Assembly (NCBI GenBank): GCA_014896315.1 | Contig: JADBKP010000001.1 | Span: 457,557-521,556, forward strand | Origin: Limnochordales bacterium | GTDB taxonomy: Bacteria; Bacillota; Limnochordia; Limnochordales; DUMU01 | Length of the DNA stretch: 64,000 nucleotides | Reading direction: 5' to 3' | Part shown: piece by piece, positions 44,001 through 51,854 of the stretch | How positions within the stretch are numbered: the stretch's first letter is position 1 | How the letters are laid out: every line of letters begins with the position of its first letter | Translations under genes and position numbers: made by a program | The notes under the pieces: model-generated | What the model saw: only the letters and a program-made list of their open reading frames with translations | Told to the model about the DNA's origin: nothing | The model's database searches: none

Positions 44001-45229
44001 GTGGTATCGTCCACGGCCAAGAACATGAGAACCTTCTCGTTGTAGGCAAAGGCGACATGTGCTGAGGGAGTAGAGACTGCAGGAGTTTCCTCCGGTAACG
44101 GGCGCATCACCCGGCCTGTGAGCAGCAGGTGCTCCCCGGGTACTACCTCCCGGGCCGTTCGCCACTGGGTCGGGATTAGCTGAAAAGTAAGGCGGACAGT
44201 CTGGCCGTTGGTCAGGTAACCGGTAAGCCGGGATGCCTCCGGCCCGGAGACTGCCAGAACCGCCCCGTCCGCGGGGATGCTGCTGTTGCCGCTGCGGCGG
44301 ACGGAGACCACTACTGCCTCAATTCTGGTATCAGGCCCCGGGCGGGCCAGCGCTTTCCCATCTTTCCCTGCCAGCACAAACTCGGTCGTGCCTGGCTCGG
44401 TCCCCGTGGTCTTGCCAAAAGCGGGTGTGTAATAGGTGACGCCGCTCGTATGGGGAAGGTTAACCTGGTCGACGGCGACAGAGATGTACGGAATCCCGCT
44501 CGGGCGGAGCGGCTCTGCTTTGGCCCACAGGAGTGGCAGTCCGGACACCGGCTGGCCGTTGAGGAGTATGCCCATTGCCGGAACGCCGGAGGAGGCATAG
44601 AGCAACTCGCCGTTGCTGATCCGTATTCCGGCCAGGTTCGGATATGCCGAAAGGGTATCGGGAAGTTCTTCCTCAAGACCACCTAACAGTACCGGAACAT
44701 CCTGCGTGAATGTCGTTCCGGGCGCCTGGGAGGCAGTGGCCGCCAACTGCGCCGGGGAAGATGTCAAACCCCCTGTTGCCGCAACAGCTCCTGAAGATGG
44801 AGCGCTCTTTATTCCGGGCAGGCTGCCGGGCGGAGTGATCGGGGTTGACGCCACCGACCCGGCAGGCGCTCCCCCTGCCGTTGCGCTCTTCACCTCCGTC
44901 CCGCTGATCGGGATAACGAGAGGCATAGATGTGGCCGCAGGCGCGGTGGAGATAACGAGCGGGCCCGAGGGAGCAAGATACGAACGGTCGACTATCAACA
45001 GCTGTACCCGGTGAACAGTGGAGGGCACCTCCTCATCCTGCCAAACGATCGTGCGCAGGTGCACCCCGGGTCCCACCGCTTTGAGCCGGTCTTCCAGAGT
45101 AGAACCGGCGACTCTGGACGGCAGCAGTAGAACGGCTGCTGCCAAGAATATTGCGAATAATGGCTTGAGTCTGATCCGGCGCATTATACGCCCGTTCAGG
45201 GGCGCCGGACGTACGGCCAGATCCTTCAC
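41066..45229 (-). CDS. Large secreted protein with degenerate NAGPA-like and metallophosphoesterase-like domains
   Basis: A 1387-residue exported protein. The signal segment is FAIFLAAAVLLLPSRVAG. Residues about 80-450 resemble a phosphodiester glycosidase (NAGPA) domain: SNGELLYASSGVPAMGILLN, the SAHVAFAYNEKVLMFLAVDD strand and LTLPELARLLQELGMADAISL, but without the usual DGGGS. Ig-like beta domains follow, then a calcineurin-type phosphoesterase fold at about 1050-1260. There VVVVGDM is kept, but the GNHD motif reads PGKRD, a metal histidine is lost in FSYRSP, and the GHxH region reads SGSPAAF. A Big2-like domain (WSVSDPRLATINPSTGELTA) closes the protein. The GTG start follows GAGGAGGT. It is probably a surface-binding or structural protein rather than an enzyme. 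Confidence 0.7.
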   Translation of the reverse strand: MKDLAVRPAPLNGRIMRRIRLKPLFAIFLAAAVLLLPSRVAGSTLEDRLKAVGPGVHLRTIVWQDEEVPSTVHRVQLLIVDRSYLAPSGPLVISTAPAATSMPLVIPISGTEVKSATAGGAPAGSVASTPITPPGSLPGIKSAPSSGAVAATGGLTSSPAQLAATASQAPGTTFTQDVPVLLGGLEEELPDTLSAYPNLAGIRISNGELLYASSGVPAMGILLNGQPVSGLPLLWAKAEPLRPSGIPYISVAVDQVNLPHTSGVTYYTPAFGKTTGTEPGTTEFVLAGKDGKALARPGPDTRIEAVVVSVRRSGNSSIPADGAVLAVSGPEASRLTGYLTNGQTVRLTFQLIPTQWRTAREVVPGEHLLLTGRVMRPLPEETPAVSTPSAHVAFAYNEKVLMFLAVDDTTSVNGPEWAGAPAGLWRAEGLTLPELARLLQELGMADAISLPARFTLRIAGEASGTSGAPGISGVSSGQGASGSASTLPRTVGIWNTAPSGPLFLLQIEGASERVLVGSRVALQAIGLDTGFHPVSLSPASLSWSVLTNNAILEKQGAVTYLVPQAPGRVAVRAEVLAAEGTPVQKSWEGEAVAASRLRRITLAPTTALLAPGESLTFTVTGWDESGRPVYIDPALLVWDVPTSLGYLDTATGTLLPSARALAATSSPGSGPATGVIRVSLRARPDLSATAYVGQGPGPRPVTDLSAPSPQWVMADPKSGYLRVVAAPSPRPTTVGPLMLQPVFRTGSSARELVVRPHPGLAEMLTLTTEERAVGLWLYTSVDQAVVLVAEWADATGRTLSSSFAPFSIDGTAQKTPVLQLTRGWHFLLASVPATATTPAALTGIRLLPGQTDSAALAGELPALGALLAISTTSSAAGTGTPAVQSTSSAAGAAATAAQSLVTFREVQPADGRAILTPTPRFSARLEIARGWELDTASLRFLLDGKVVWSREQANSAWGRLIYGEGGFERESGRFWFMPAQPLPAGSHRARLEFTLIGAGSGGEPTTERSLAKFEWQFTVAPQAAPAVSHTRPLRIAVVGGPALAEVPDEAGERIFREIIRRLNNRLAQPDAVDLVVVVGDMTAANSEPLHARAAQLLQNLKIPYLVIPGKRDLDAGGSTSREQFLKTWGLTCGRLDIGTTRLLLLDTVDGIGGHDPTQWDWFARELASSPASKITRYVIFSYRSPLAPAPGGSEAGWPEAGEAEKLLSLLSTTETGGASAPEILFVSGSPAAFLAQQDRGVLYLTSGGGGRQPEAPPDAGGFYHWLELTLPADGPVRWAVVPLVQTITVGGLPDKLRVNGSVTPWAIADLYTASRSPLRITIQPPLAYKWSVSDPRLATINPSTGELTAKAPGKVQVTLEVGGVSISKQLEILPPVPLPRPTTSTSG

Positions 45230-45332
45230 TGTCAGACCTCCTCAAACAGCAGGACGCTTACCGGACGCATGTTTGGGGCTACTTTCGGCGTACACCACCC
45301 CTGCATTTTGACGTACAAGCAAGAGAGCCTGT

Positions 45333-46091
45333 TCATGCCTCAGTGCGTCGGCCGGAGTCGAGACACCCGGCCCCGGTACTCAGGCCCAGGTTCTGCACGT
45401 GGAAAGCCAGTGCCTCCCGCACGTGCACATCCCAGTAGTCCCATGTGTGACCCCCGGGATGCTCCTTGTAGATGTGAGGGATGCCCCGTGCCTCGAGAAA
45501 GGCATGAAACTGGCGATTCTGCTCGATCAGGAAATCCTCCGTGCCGCAGTCGAAAGCGATGGCCGGCAGCTGGTTCGGGTCAACCTGTTCTACCAGGCGA
45601 TAAATATCGGCCTCCTTCGGGTCGGTCATAACGCCGCCGAATCGCTCGGTGATCACCTCGGGGGACCAGAGAGCACTGGAGTGCGCCCAGGCGGAGGCGA
45701 ACCTGTCCGGATACTTGAAGGCAAGCCGCAGCGCCCCGAACCCGCCCATGGAAAGCCCACCTATGGCCGCCTTGCCCGGACGAACTGGAAACGTCCGTTG
45801 CAGATGTTCGGGCAGGTCCTGTATCAGGAAGTCTTCGTACCTTTCGTGAGCCGAGAAGTTGAGCCAGAAGCTCAAGCCCCCGTCAGGAAGAACCACCAGG
45901 AGAGGGAGTCCGGCTACATAACGGGTGAGATTGGATAGCCTGACCCACGCCGTATGGTCATCTGAAGCACCGTGCAGCTGATAGAGTACCGGGTACGGAC
46001 CAGGACCGGCCGTCGGTTCAGGGAGAAGAACCGTGTAGGTTACATGTCGCCCCAGTGCCGGGCTAAGGAAGGTGACGGTGGCGATGTTCAA
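45333..46091 (-). CDS. Esterase of the alpha/beta hydrolase fold (esterase D/PHB type)
   Basis: A serine hydrolase of about 252 residues. The nucleophile is in AAIGGLSMGGFGALRLAFKY, the acid in FDCGTEDFLIEQNRQF and the histidine in HPGGHTWDYWDVHV. The oxyanion region is YPVLYQLHGASDDHTAW. It looks cytoplasmic, without signal peptide. The N terminus is uncertain: the frame is open to a GTG at 46196, but a TTG at 46091 lies after TTGGGGG and starts LNIATVTFLSPALGRHVTY, which matches where such esterases usually begin. Related enzymes remove acetyl or feruloyl groups from carbohydrates or act on S-formylglutathione. Confidence 0.82.
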   Translation of the reverse strand: MNIATVTFLSPALGRHVTYTVLLPEPTAGPGPYPVLYQLHGASDDHTAWVRLSNLTRYVAGLPLLVVLPDGGLSFWLNFSAHERYEDFLIQDLPEHLQRTFPVRPGKAAIGGLSMGGFGALRLAFKYPDRFASAWAHSSALWSPEVITERFGGVMTDPKEADIYRLVEQVDPNQLPAIAFDCGTEDFLIEQNRQFHAFLEARGIPHIYKEHPGGHTWDYWDVHVREALAFHVQNLGLSTGAGCLDSGRRTEA

Positions 46092-46248
46092 CTGGAATAC
46101 CCCCAAAACTGGTTCTTCGCCCACCAATTCGACATCAAGGGCACTTTCCCTGTAAGGCTTGGCCGTGCTGCATCCCAGCGGGCATCCAGTTGACACGTGT
46201 GAACTGCCTGCGTAGAATAATTAATGTCTGCGCAAGCCACCGGTTGAT

Positions 46249-46325
46249 GCGCCCGTAGCTCAGGTGGACAGAGCGTTTGGCTACGAACCAAAAGGGCGGG
46301 GGTTCGAGTCCCTCCGGGCGCACCA
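46249..46325 (+). tRNA. tRNA-Arg (anticodon ACG)
   Basis: Acceptor GCGCCCG pairs with CGGGCGC, followed by discriminator A and an encoded CCA. The anticodon loop CTACGAA gives ACG (wobble A is normally deaminated to inosine). D arm and T arm (GGGGTTCGAGTCCCTC) are regular. Confidence 0.95.
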
Positions 46326-46342
46326 TTTTTATATGTTCTTGT

Positions 46343-46383
46343 AACTTCTGGTAGTAGGCGGGTAAGCCACCAGAAGTTTTTTT
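46343..46383 (+). terminator. Terminator after tRNA-Arg
   Basis: AACTTCTGGT pairs with ACCAGAAGTT, followed by an unbroken T run of seven to nine bases. Confidence 0.9.
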
Positions 46384-46520
46384 ATCCCCTATCCTCGGAC
46401 CGATCCACAGCGTCCATCACTTCCCTCCCCCTCCAGTGCCCCTTGAGAATAGCAGGCTGCCCTGCATGGTCATCCTCCCCTGAGGGAGGCAACCCTAAGC
46501 GAGAGAGGGGCGATGCAGAG

Positions 46521-47666
46521 ATGGGTGACACAGATGGAGGAAAGGGCCCTGATCAAGGTGCGGGAGGAAGCCGGCGCCTTCTGATCTGGGTTGACTGGCT
46601 GCGCCGCAATCCGATCGTTGCCGCCGTGGTCCTGGTGGCTGCGGTCGCCCTGGGTATCACGCTCTTGCGCGGGCGCACCTGGCTCAAGCAGGTGGGGCGG
46701 CCCAGGCAGCCGCAGGTAATCGCCTTCTATCAGAAGGGCTGGACCGATCTGGATCAGGGCTTACCGGCACTCCAGGCCCACCACAAGCACATCGACATCC
46801 TCTCGCCCTTCTGGTACACGATCGAGTCCGACGGAAAGATCGTCTCCCGGGATATTGAGGACGCAGTCCTCCAGTTTGCCCGGGAAAAGAAGCTTCCACT
46901 GCATCCGCTCTTCAACAAGGGCGAAGGCACGGGGATGCTGACCGATCCGGCGGTTCGCGACAGGGTAGCCCGGGGCATAACCGATATCGTGGAAAAGATG
47001 GGGTACGCGGGGGTCAACATCGACCTGCAGCCTCTAACCCCCGATCTGGCCGACGAGCTTTCCGATCTGGTCGGGAAGATAGCCAGGCGCCTGCACCCAC
47101 AAGGTAAGATGGTAAGCGTATCGGTGCTTCCTCGCGTGGGCGTCCCGGAAGAACTAGGAGGGGCATATGACTACCGTTCACTGGCAAGGGTAAGCGACTT
47201 TCTTGTCATGCTGGCCTACGACCGCCATACCGCTCCTGGCACGATGCCCGGTCCGGTGGCACCGCTGGAGTGGGTGGAAGAGAACATACGCTATGCCCTC
47301 AACCACGGGGTTCCGGCGCACAAGCTGGTGCTTGGGATTGCCACCTACGGATACGATTGGAGTGATTCGACGCCCCAGGGCAGGAGCGTGGGCCTGAAAG
47401 AAGCGGTGACCAGGGCAAAGCAGTCCGGCGCAGACATTCGTTTCGACGAGAAGACTCGCTCGCTTGTCTTCACCTACTATCCCGGGCAAAACCTTCCCCG
47501 CCACGTCTGGTTCGAGGGCGGGGATACGGCGATGGAGAAGGCAGCTCTGGCCCGTAAGTACCGATTGTACGGCGTTGGGGTATGGCGAGTGGGCTACGAA
47601 ACCGAGTACTACTGGCAAAAATTAGAAAACGCGCTGCGGCGCGGAGGCGACGCATCCACCCGCTAG
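46521..47666 (+). CDS. Membrane-anchored GH18-like protein (YdhD/YaaH type) lacking the catalytic Glu
   Basis: A 381-residue protein with a short cytoplasmic N terminus, one membrane segment (PIVAAVVLVAAVALGITLL) and an extracellular GH18 barrel. QVIAFYQKGWTDLDQGLPAL, LSPFWYTIESDGKIV and LVLGIATYGYDWSDSTPQGR match the spore-type GH18 family that acts on peptidoglycan. The family's DGxNIDxE motif reads AGVNIDLQPL here (about residue 160), so the proton-donor Glu is Gln and the first Asp is Ala. There are no LysM domains. It is therefore probably a binding protein, or an enzyme with altered chemistry. The ATG at 46521 follows GAGAGGGG. Confidence 0.78.
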   Translation: MGDTDGGKGPDQGAGGSRRLLIWVDWLRRNPIVAAVVLVAAVALGITLLRGRTWLKQVGRPRQPQVIAFYQKGWTDLDQGLPALQAHHKHIDILSPFWYTIESDGKIVSRDIEDAVLQFAREKKLPLHPLFNKGEGTGMLTDPAVRDRVARGITDIVEKMGYAGVNIDLQPLTPDLADELSDLVGKIARRLHPQGKMVSVSVLPRVGVPEELGGAYDYRSLARVSDFLVMLAYDRHTAPGTMPGPVAPLEWVEENIRYALNHGVPAHKLVLGIATYGYDWSDSTPQGRSVGLKEAVTRAKQSGADIRFDEKTRSLVFTYYPGQNLPRHVWFEGGDTAMEKAALARKYRLYGVGVWRVGYETEYYWQKLENALRRGGDASTR

Positions 47667-47680
47667 TGGTTTGTCAACCA

Positions 47681-47710
47681 GGGCCGGCCCGAACCCTGTC
47701 GGGCCGGCCC
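47681..47710. terminator. Bidirectional terminator
   Basis: GGGCCGGCCCG and CGGGCCGGCCC form a perfect 11-base stem with an 8-base loop between the convergent GH18-like and dipeptidase genes. Confidence 0.65.
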
Positions 47711-47716
47711 CCTCGA

Positions 47717-49126
47717 TTACTCCGCCGATACCGGCCCGGCTGCCAGGCGAAGCCAGTACGCGACCAGGGCCTGCATGCCGCAACGCATATTGGCCAGGTG
47801 GAAGTGCTCGTTAGGGGCGTGGATTCTCTCGTTGGGCAAGGAGAAGCCGAGAAGCACGATGGGCTTTCCCAGCTGCCTGGCGAGGGCGGAGACGATCGGG
47901 ATCGATCCGCCCATGCGGATGAAGACGGGGGCAGCGCCGAAGCACTCCTGCAGTGCGGCTGCGGCCGCCTTCATGTAGGGATGCTCGGGTGAAGTGGTCC
48001 AGGGATGGCCGCCCTCCATAACCGTGAACCGGTAACGAACGGTCCTCGGCAACCGGGAGGCAATGGCCTCTTCAATAAGGCGGGCGATCTTTGCCGGATC
48101 CTGGTCGGGCACGAGCCGGCAGGTAATCTTGGCATGGGCCGTCGCCGGGATGATCGTTTTCGTCCCTTCACCCTGGAAGCCGCCCCAGATGCCGTTCACC
48201 TCGAGGGTCGGACGACCCCACATTCGTTCCAGTGGCGAAAAGCCCTTTTCACCCGTGAGTGCGGGAACACCTATCTCCTCGCAGAATGCGGTTTCCGAGA
48301 AAGGCAGCCTGGCCCAGGCCTCTCTTTCGCTGGGTGAGAGGGGCCGCACCGAGTCGTAGAAGCCGGGGATGTTGACCCGACCGTCTGCGTCGTGGAACGA
48401 GGCGAGGAGTTCTGCCAGCACGTGGATGGGATTGGCTACGACACCACCGTAAACTCCGGAGTGCAGATCGTGCGCCGGGCCGATGATGTCGATCTGACCG
48501 GCGAAAATGCCCCGCAGGCCGGAACAGATCGAAGGAATGCCGGGGGCGTACATGGCGGTATCAGAGATGACGACGACGTCGCAATCCAGTTCACCCCGGG
48601 CTTCCAGCAGGTAGGTGTAAAGATGCGGACTTGAGATCTCCTCTTCTCCTTCAATCAGTAACTTGAAGCGCAACGGCAGCCGCCCAACAGCCGCCCGTAG
48701 GGCTTCCAGGGCTGCCAGGTGCATCCAGACAGGGCCCTTGTCATCACTGGCACCCCGGGCGTATATTCTGTCGTCCCGGATGACCGGCTCGAAAGGCGGG
48801 GTCTCCCACTGGTCGAGCGGGTCGACGGGTTGGACGTCGTAGTGACCGTAAATCATAACCGTAAGAGCGGTAGGGTTGTCCGCCGGCGGACCTGAATCGG
48901 CAAAGACCAGCGGATGACCGGCGGTGGGGATGACCTTCACCACCGGGAAACCCAGCTCCCGCAGCCGGGAGGCAAGGTACGTAGCTGCTCTCTCCATGTC
49001 CTGTGCGTGTGCGGGTAGCGTGCTGATGCTCGCTATGCGGAGAAACTCCTGCAAGCCCTGCAGGATACGATCTTCATGGGCCGCAAGGTAATCCCGGGCC
49101 TTCTGGATGGCGAGAGCGTACTCCAT
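47717..49126 (-). CDS. M20 family dipeptidase
   Basis: A 469-residue zinc-dependent peptidase of the M20/carnosinase type. Metal ligands are visible in MIYGHYDVQPVDPLDQW (His), in ARGASDDKGPVWMHLAAL (bridging Asp), in LLIEGEEEISSPHL (Glu pair) and in the C-terminal NEHFHLANM (His). The dimerisation domain includes AHDLHSGVYGGVVANP. It cleaves dipeptides in the cytoplasm. The ATG at 49126 follows AAGGAGG. Nothing nearby suggests a particular pathway. Confidence 0.92.
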   Translation of the reverse strand: MEYALAIQKARDYLAAHEDRILQGLQEFLRIASISTLPAHAQDMERAATYLASRLRELGFPVVKVIPTAGHPLVFADSGPPADNPTALTVMIYGHYDVQPVDPLDQWETPPFEPVIRDDRIYARGASDDKGPVWMHLAALEALRAAVGRLPLRFKLLIEGEEEISSPHLYTYLLEARGELDCDVVVISDTAMYAPGIPSICSGLRGIFAGQIDIIGPAHDLHSGVYGGVVANPIHVLAELLASFHDADGRVNIPGFYDSVRPLSPSEREAWARLPFSETAFCEEIGVPALTGEKGFSPLERMWGRPTLEVNGIWGGFQGEGTKTIIPATAHAKITCRLVPDQDPAKIARLIEEAIASRLPRTVRYRFTVMEGGHPWTTSPEHPYMKAAAAALQECFGAAPVFIRMGGSIPIVSALARQLGKPIVLLGFSLPNERIHAPNEHFHLANMRCGMQALVAYWLRLAAGPVSAE

Positions 49127-49218
49127 CCTTTGTTAAACCTCCTTGGGGTGAACATCATCACCGATGTGGGCGACCCAGCCCGTCCCGCGGCTGCAGTATG
49201 ACGCGCCGGCTGTGCTCT

Positions 49219-50058
49219 TTATAGCCGCAGGCGGATGCGGGTTGCTTCGCGGAAGGCTTCCGCCATCATTTCCTGACCCCAGTTGATGATGGCATCAACC
49301 TTGCCGGTGGATGGGTCGATGACCACGACCAGACCAGGATAGGCTTCCCACTGCCAGTGCTCCACTGAGATGGATTTACCCGGTTGGGGCTGGTAGGTGC
49401 GACCGTGAAGCTGTGTCTGGCTCGGGTGGCTGACGTTGACCGGCTGGACGAAGTCCGGTTGACCCAGGGCTGCAATCACGTCTCCGCGTGCAGCCCCCGC
49501 GCCAAAAGACAGAGAGACCACCCGGTAGAGCTGGTTGACCTCTGACGCGCGGCTCTTAACCTTTATCTGTACCCAGCCCGGCCGGAGGAAGTGTAACTGC
49601 CCGTTGCTCGTGACCGTAGCCACTTCCGGGTCGGAGGAGAGGAACTGCAGATACTCCGTCCCTGTCTCCCAGGGGATGGAGTTGTTGCCCGGCAGCGGTC
49701 CTGCTCCTGTTTCAGTCAAGATGTAGCCGCGTACGCTTTCGGCAGCCTGGCCCGAGCCTGTGGCGGCCTTGCCCGAGGCGGAGGCAGGTAAATAGACGAG
49801 CCAGTGACCGAAGTTGATCCGTATGTAGATGCCATCGGCCACCATCAAGTAGTCGGCACTTCCCAGGGGAAGGGAGTCTCCTGGCTGCGTTGACTCTGCT
49901 TGCGCCTCAAGTGGCGCTTGGGTCTGGGAGTTTGGCTCTTTGGGTTGCTCGGGTTCGGATGTTGATGCAGATTCTGCCAGGGCGGGAACCAGCAGGAGCG
50001 ATAATGCCAGGATCCCCAGGCCCAAAAGCAGCCGTGCCACGCGCGAAGTACTGATCAC
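49219..50058 (-). CDS. Secreted protein of unknown function with Ig-like segment
   Basis: A 279-residue exported protein that I do not recognise. It begins with a signal peptide (LLLGLGILALSLLLVPALA) and a Gln/Glu/Pro/Thr-rich linker of about 40 residues. A bacterial Ig-like strand pattern is seen at YLQFLSSDPEVATVTSNGQL and HFLRPGWVQIKVKS. Its C-terminal part (GAARGDVIAALGQPDFVQPV, YPGLVVVIDPSTGKVDAIIN) resembles the SmpA/BamE-like or copper-amine-oxidase-type 'GD-V-LG-P' beta repeats found in many Gram-positive surface proteins. The GTG at 50058 has AAGGAGGG upstream. Confidence 0.55.
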   Translation of the reverse strand: MISTSRVARLLLGLGILALSLLLVPALAESASTSEPEQPKEPNSQTQAPLEAQAESTQPGDSLPLGSADYLMVADGIYIRINFGHWLVYLPASASGKAATGSGQAAESVRGYILTETGAGPLPGNNSIPWETGTEYLQFLSSDPEVATVTSNGQLHFLRPGWVQIKVKSRASEVNQLYRVVSLSFGAGAARGDVIAALGQPDFVQPVNVSHPSQTQLHGRTYQPQPGKSISVEHWQWEAYPGLVVVIDPSTGKVDAIINWGQEMMAEAFREATRIRLRL

Positions 50059-50261
50059 TGGCAGCCCTCCTTCGGGGTGGTTCTTGGTGCCGGATTGTGT
50101 ATTCGTTGAATACGCCGGGCGCTCCGGGTTACCTGCTTTTCGACCTCACGCGGCGCGTCGCCGTCGGCTCCTCGGACTCAAGAAACTTAAGGGCGTGGCA
50201 TGGCGCCGCACCACGGCGCTCCGTACCGCGCCGGAGTTGTTTATCGGCAGCAGGCAGTTGT

Positions 50262-51659
50262 TCAGGCCGAAACCTGGTCCCGGCAAACGGGTTGCTTTGT
50301 GGGTTGGCCCGCCGGTTGTTGGGCCTGGCGGCGACGAAGCTCTGCCTTACCCTGCCGCAGGTACTGGACGAGAGGCCGCCGGCTCGGGCAGATATAAGCA
50401 CATGCTCCGCACTCCACGCAGTCGAGCAGCCCGTTTGTGGCAGCCTCCGTCACCATCCCGGCCGCCACCAGCTGGGTGAGCCGGACGGGGGCCAGCCCCT
50501 GGGGGCAGACTTCCAGGCAGCGCCCGCAGCGTACACAGGGAAGCGATTCTGCCAAAGTCTCCTGCTCCGCAGTGAAAGCCAGAAGACCGCTGCAGCCTTT
50601 GAGGATTGGTAACTCGAGGGAAGAAGTTGCGAGTCCCATCATCGGACCGCCCATGATGACCTTGCGGACCGGGGCTTCCTTGAGCCCTGCCTGGCGCAGG
50701 ACCTCGCCGATGGGTGTACCGATGGCGACCCAAAAGTTGCCCGGCTCACGGACCGCATCGCCTGCTACCGTAACGATCCGTTCCAGAAGCGGTTCACTAT
50801 GGAGAAGAGCACGTCCCAGAGCTGCGGCCGTTCCGACGTTGTGAACCACCACGCCTACGTCCGCAGGAAGTCCGCAGCTTGGCACCTGCCTGCCGGTCAG
50901 GGTGCGAGTCAGCGTGCGCTCGGCACCCTGGGGGTAACGGCTGGGAAGCACACGCAGTGAGAACCCGGGCAGCTCCCGAATCATATGGCTGATGAGTTCA
51001 ATGGCGTCGGGTTTGTTGTCTTCGATCGCAATTACGACGTTGTTGACGCCGAGGGCACGGCGCATTGCCCGGGCGCCCCACAGGACGAGATGAGGTTCTT
51101 CCACCATAAGGCGGTGGTCACAGGTAAGATAAGGTTCGCACTCGCAGCCGTTCAAGATCAGCAGATCAGGGCGGGGGTCACTGCGCGGAGTGAGCTTGAT
51201 ATGGGTGGGGAAGAGGCCGCCGCCCAGGCCAACGAGTCCGGCCTCCAGAGCCAGACGGCGAATGCCGGCCGGGTCCATCGCTTCCGGCATGCTGGTATCG
51301 CCCAGGTACGACCGATCGAGGGGCAGGAACGAGTCTCCACCGTCATTCTCGATGATCACCGTCGGCACCAGTTGGCCCGAGGGGTGCGGGTACGGCTCGA
51401 CAGCCACGACGCGTCCGCAGATGGGCGAGTGGACCGGCGCACCTAGCCCGGACGGTTCACCGACGACTTGACCCCTGATCACTCGGTCACCCTTCCGGAC
51501 AGTGGGGGTGCACGGGGTTCCGGCATGCTGCAACAGGGACAGGTAAACCTTATCGGGGGCAGGGAGTCTGCGGCTGGGTTTGCCCGCGGTGATCCTCTTC
51601 TCCTCGGGTGGTCGCACACCCCGACCCCGGAAGTGCTCAAGAATGGCTAGAGAGAGCAT
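50262..51659 (-). CDS. rnfC: Rnf complex subunit RnfC, intact second copy
   Basis: The cytoplasmic NADH-side subunit of the ferredoxin:NAD+ oxidoreductase Rnf, 465 residues. It keeps the N-terminal barrel-sandwich part (VYLSLLQHAGTPCTPTVRKG), the glycine-rich nucleotide/flavin loop GLGGGLFPTHIKL (residues 144-156) followed by LILNGCECEPYLTCD, the SLBB region, and two [4Fe-4S] motifs, CVRCGRCLEVCP and CVECGACAYICP. The start follows AAGGGGTG. It is the last gene of the rnf-apbE row, about 195 bases behind the Gx-NusG fusion; the gap could hold a separate promoter. It is distinct from the divergent RnfC-like protein that opens the operon. Confidence 0.9.
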   Translation of the reverse strand: MLSLAILEHFRGRGVRPPEEKRITAGKPSRRLPAPDKVYLSLLQHAGTPCTPTVRKGDRVIRGQVVGEPSGLGAPVHSPICGRVVAVEPYPHPSGQLVPTVIIENDGGDSFLPLDRSYLGDTSMPEAMDPAGIRRLALEAGLVGLGGGLFPTHIKLTPRSDPRPDLLILNGCECEPYLTCDHRLMVEEPHLVLWGARAMRRALGVNNVVIAIEDNKPDAIELISHMIRELPGFSLRVLPSRYPQGAERTLTRTLTGRQVPSCGLPADVGVVVHNVGTAAALGRALLHSEPLLERIVTVAGDAVREPGNFWVAIGTPIGEVLRQAGLKEAPVRKVIMGGPMMGLATSSLELPILKGCSGLLAFTAEQETLAESLPCVRCGRCLEVCPQGLAPVRLTQLVAAGMVTEAATNGLLDCVECGACAYICPSRRPLVQYLRQGKAELRRRQAQQPAGQPTKQPVCRDQVSA

Positions 51660-51854
51660 TCATCGGCACCCCTTTTAGCTAGAGTCAGCCCGCGTTCTGG
51701 TTAGTGAACGCTATCACAAAGCGACCTAAAACAAAAAGCCAGGTATCGTGACACTGCTTCCGAGAATCACCTTACTAGCTTAACTTTACCTCACCAGGAG
51801 CTAATCTGCAAGCTGTCTTTGCCGACCCGATCCTGACGAATTCCCGCTCTCGTT

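Noticed and set aside
50097-50612. Plus-strand frame of 171 codons at the end of rnfC
   Set aside because: Mostly antisense to the C-terminal cluster domain of RnfC; shadow frame.
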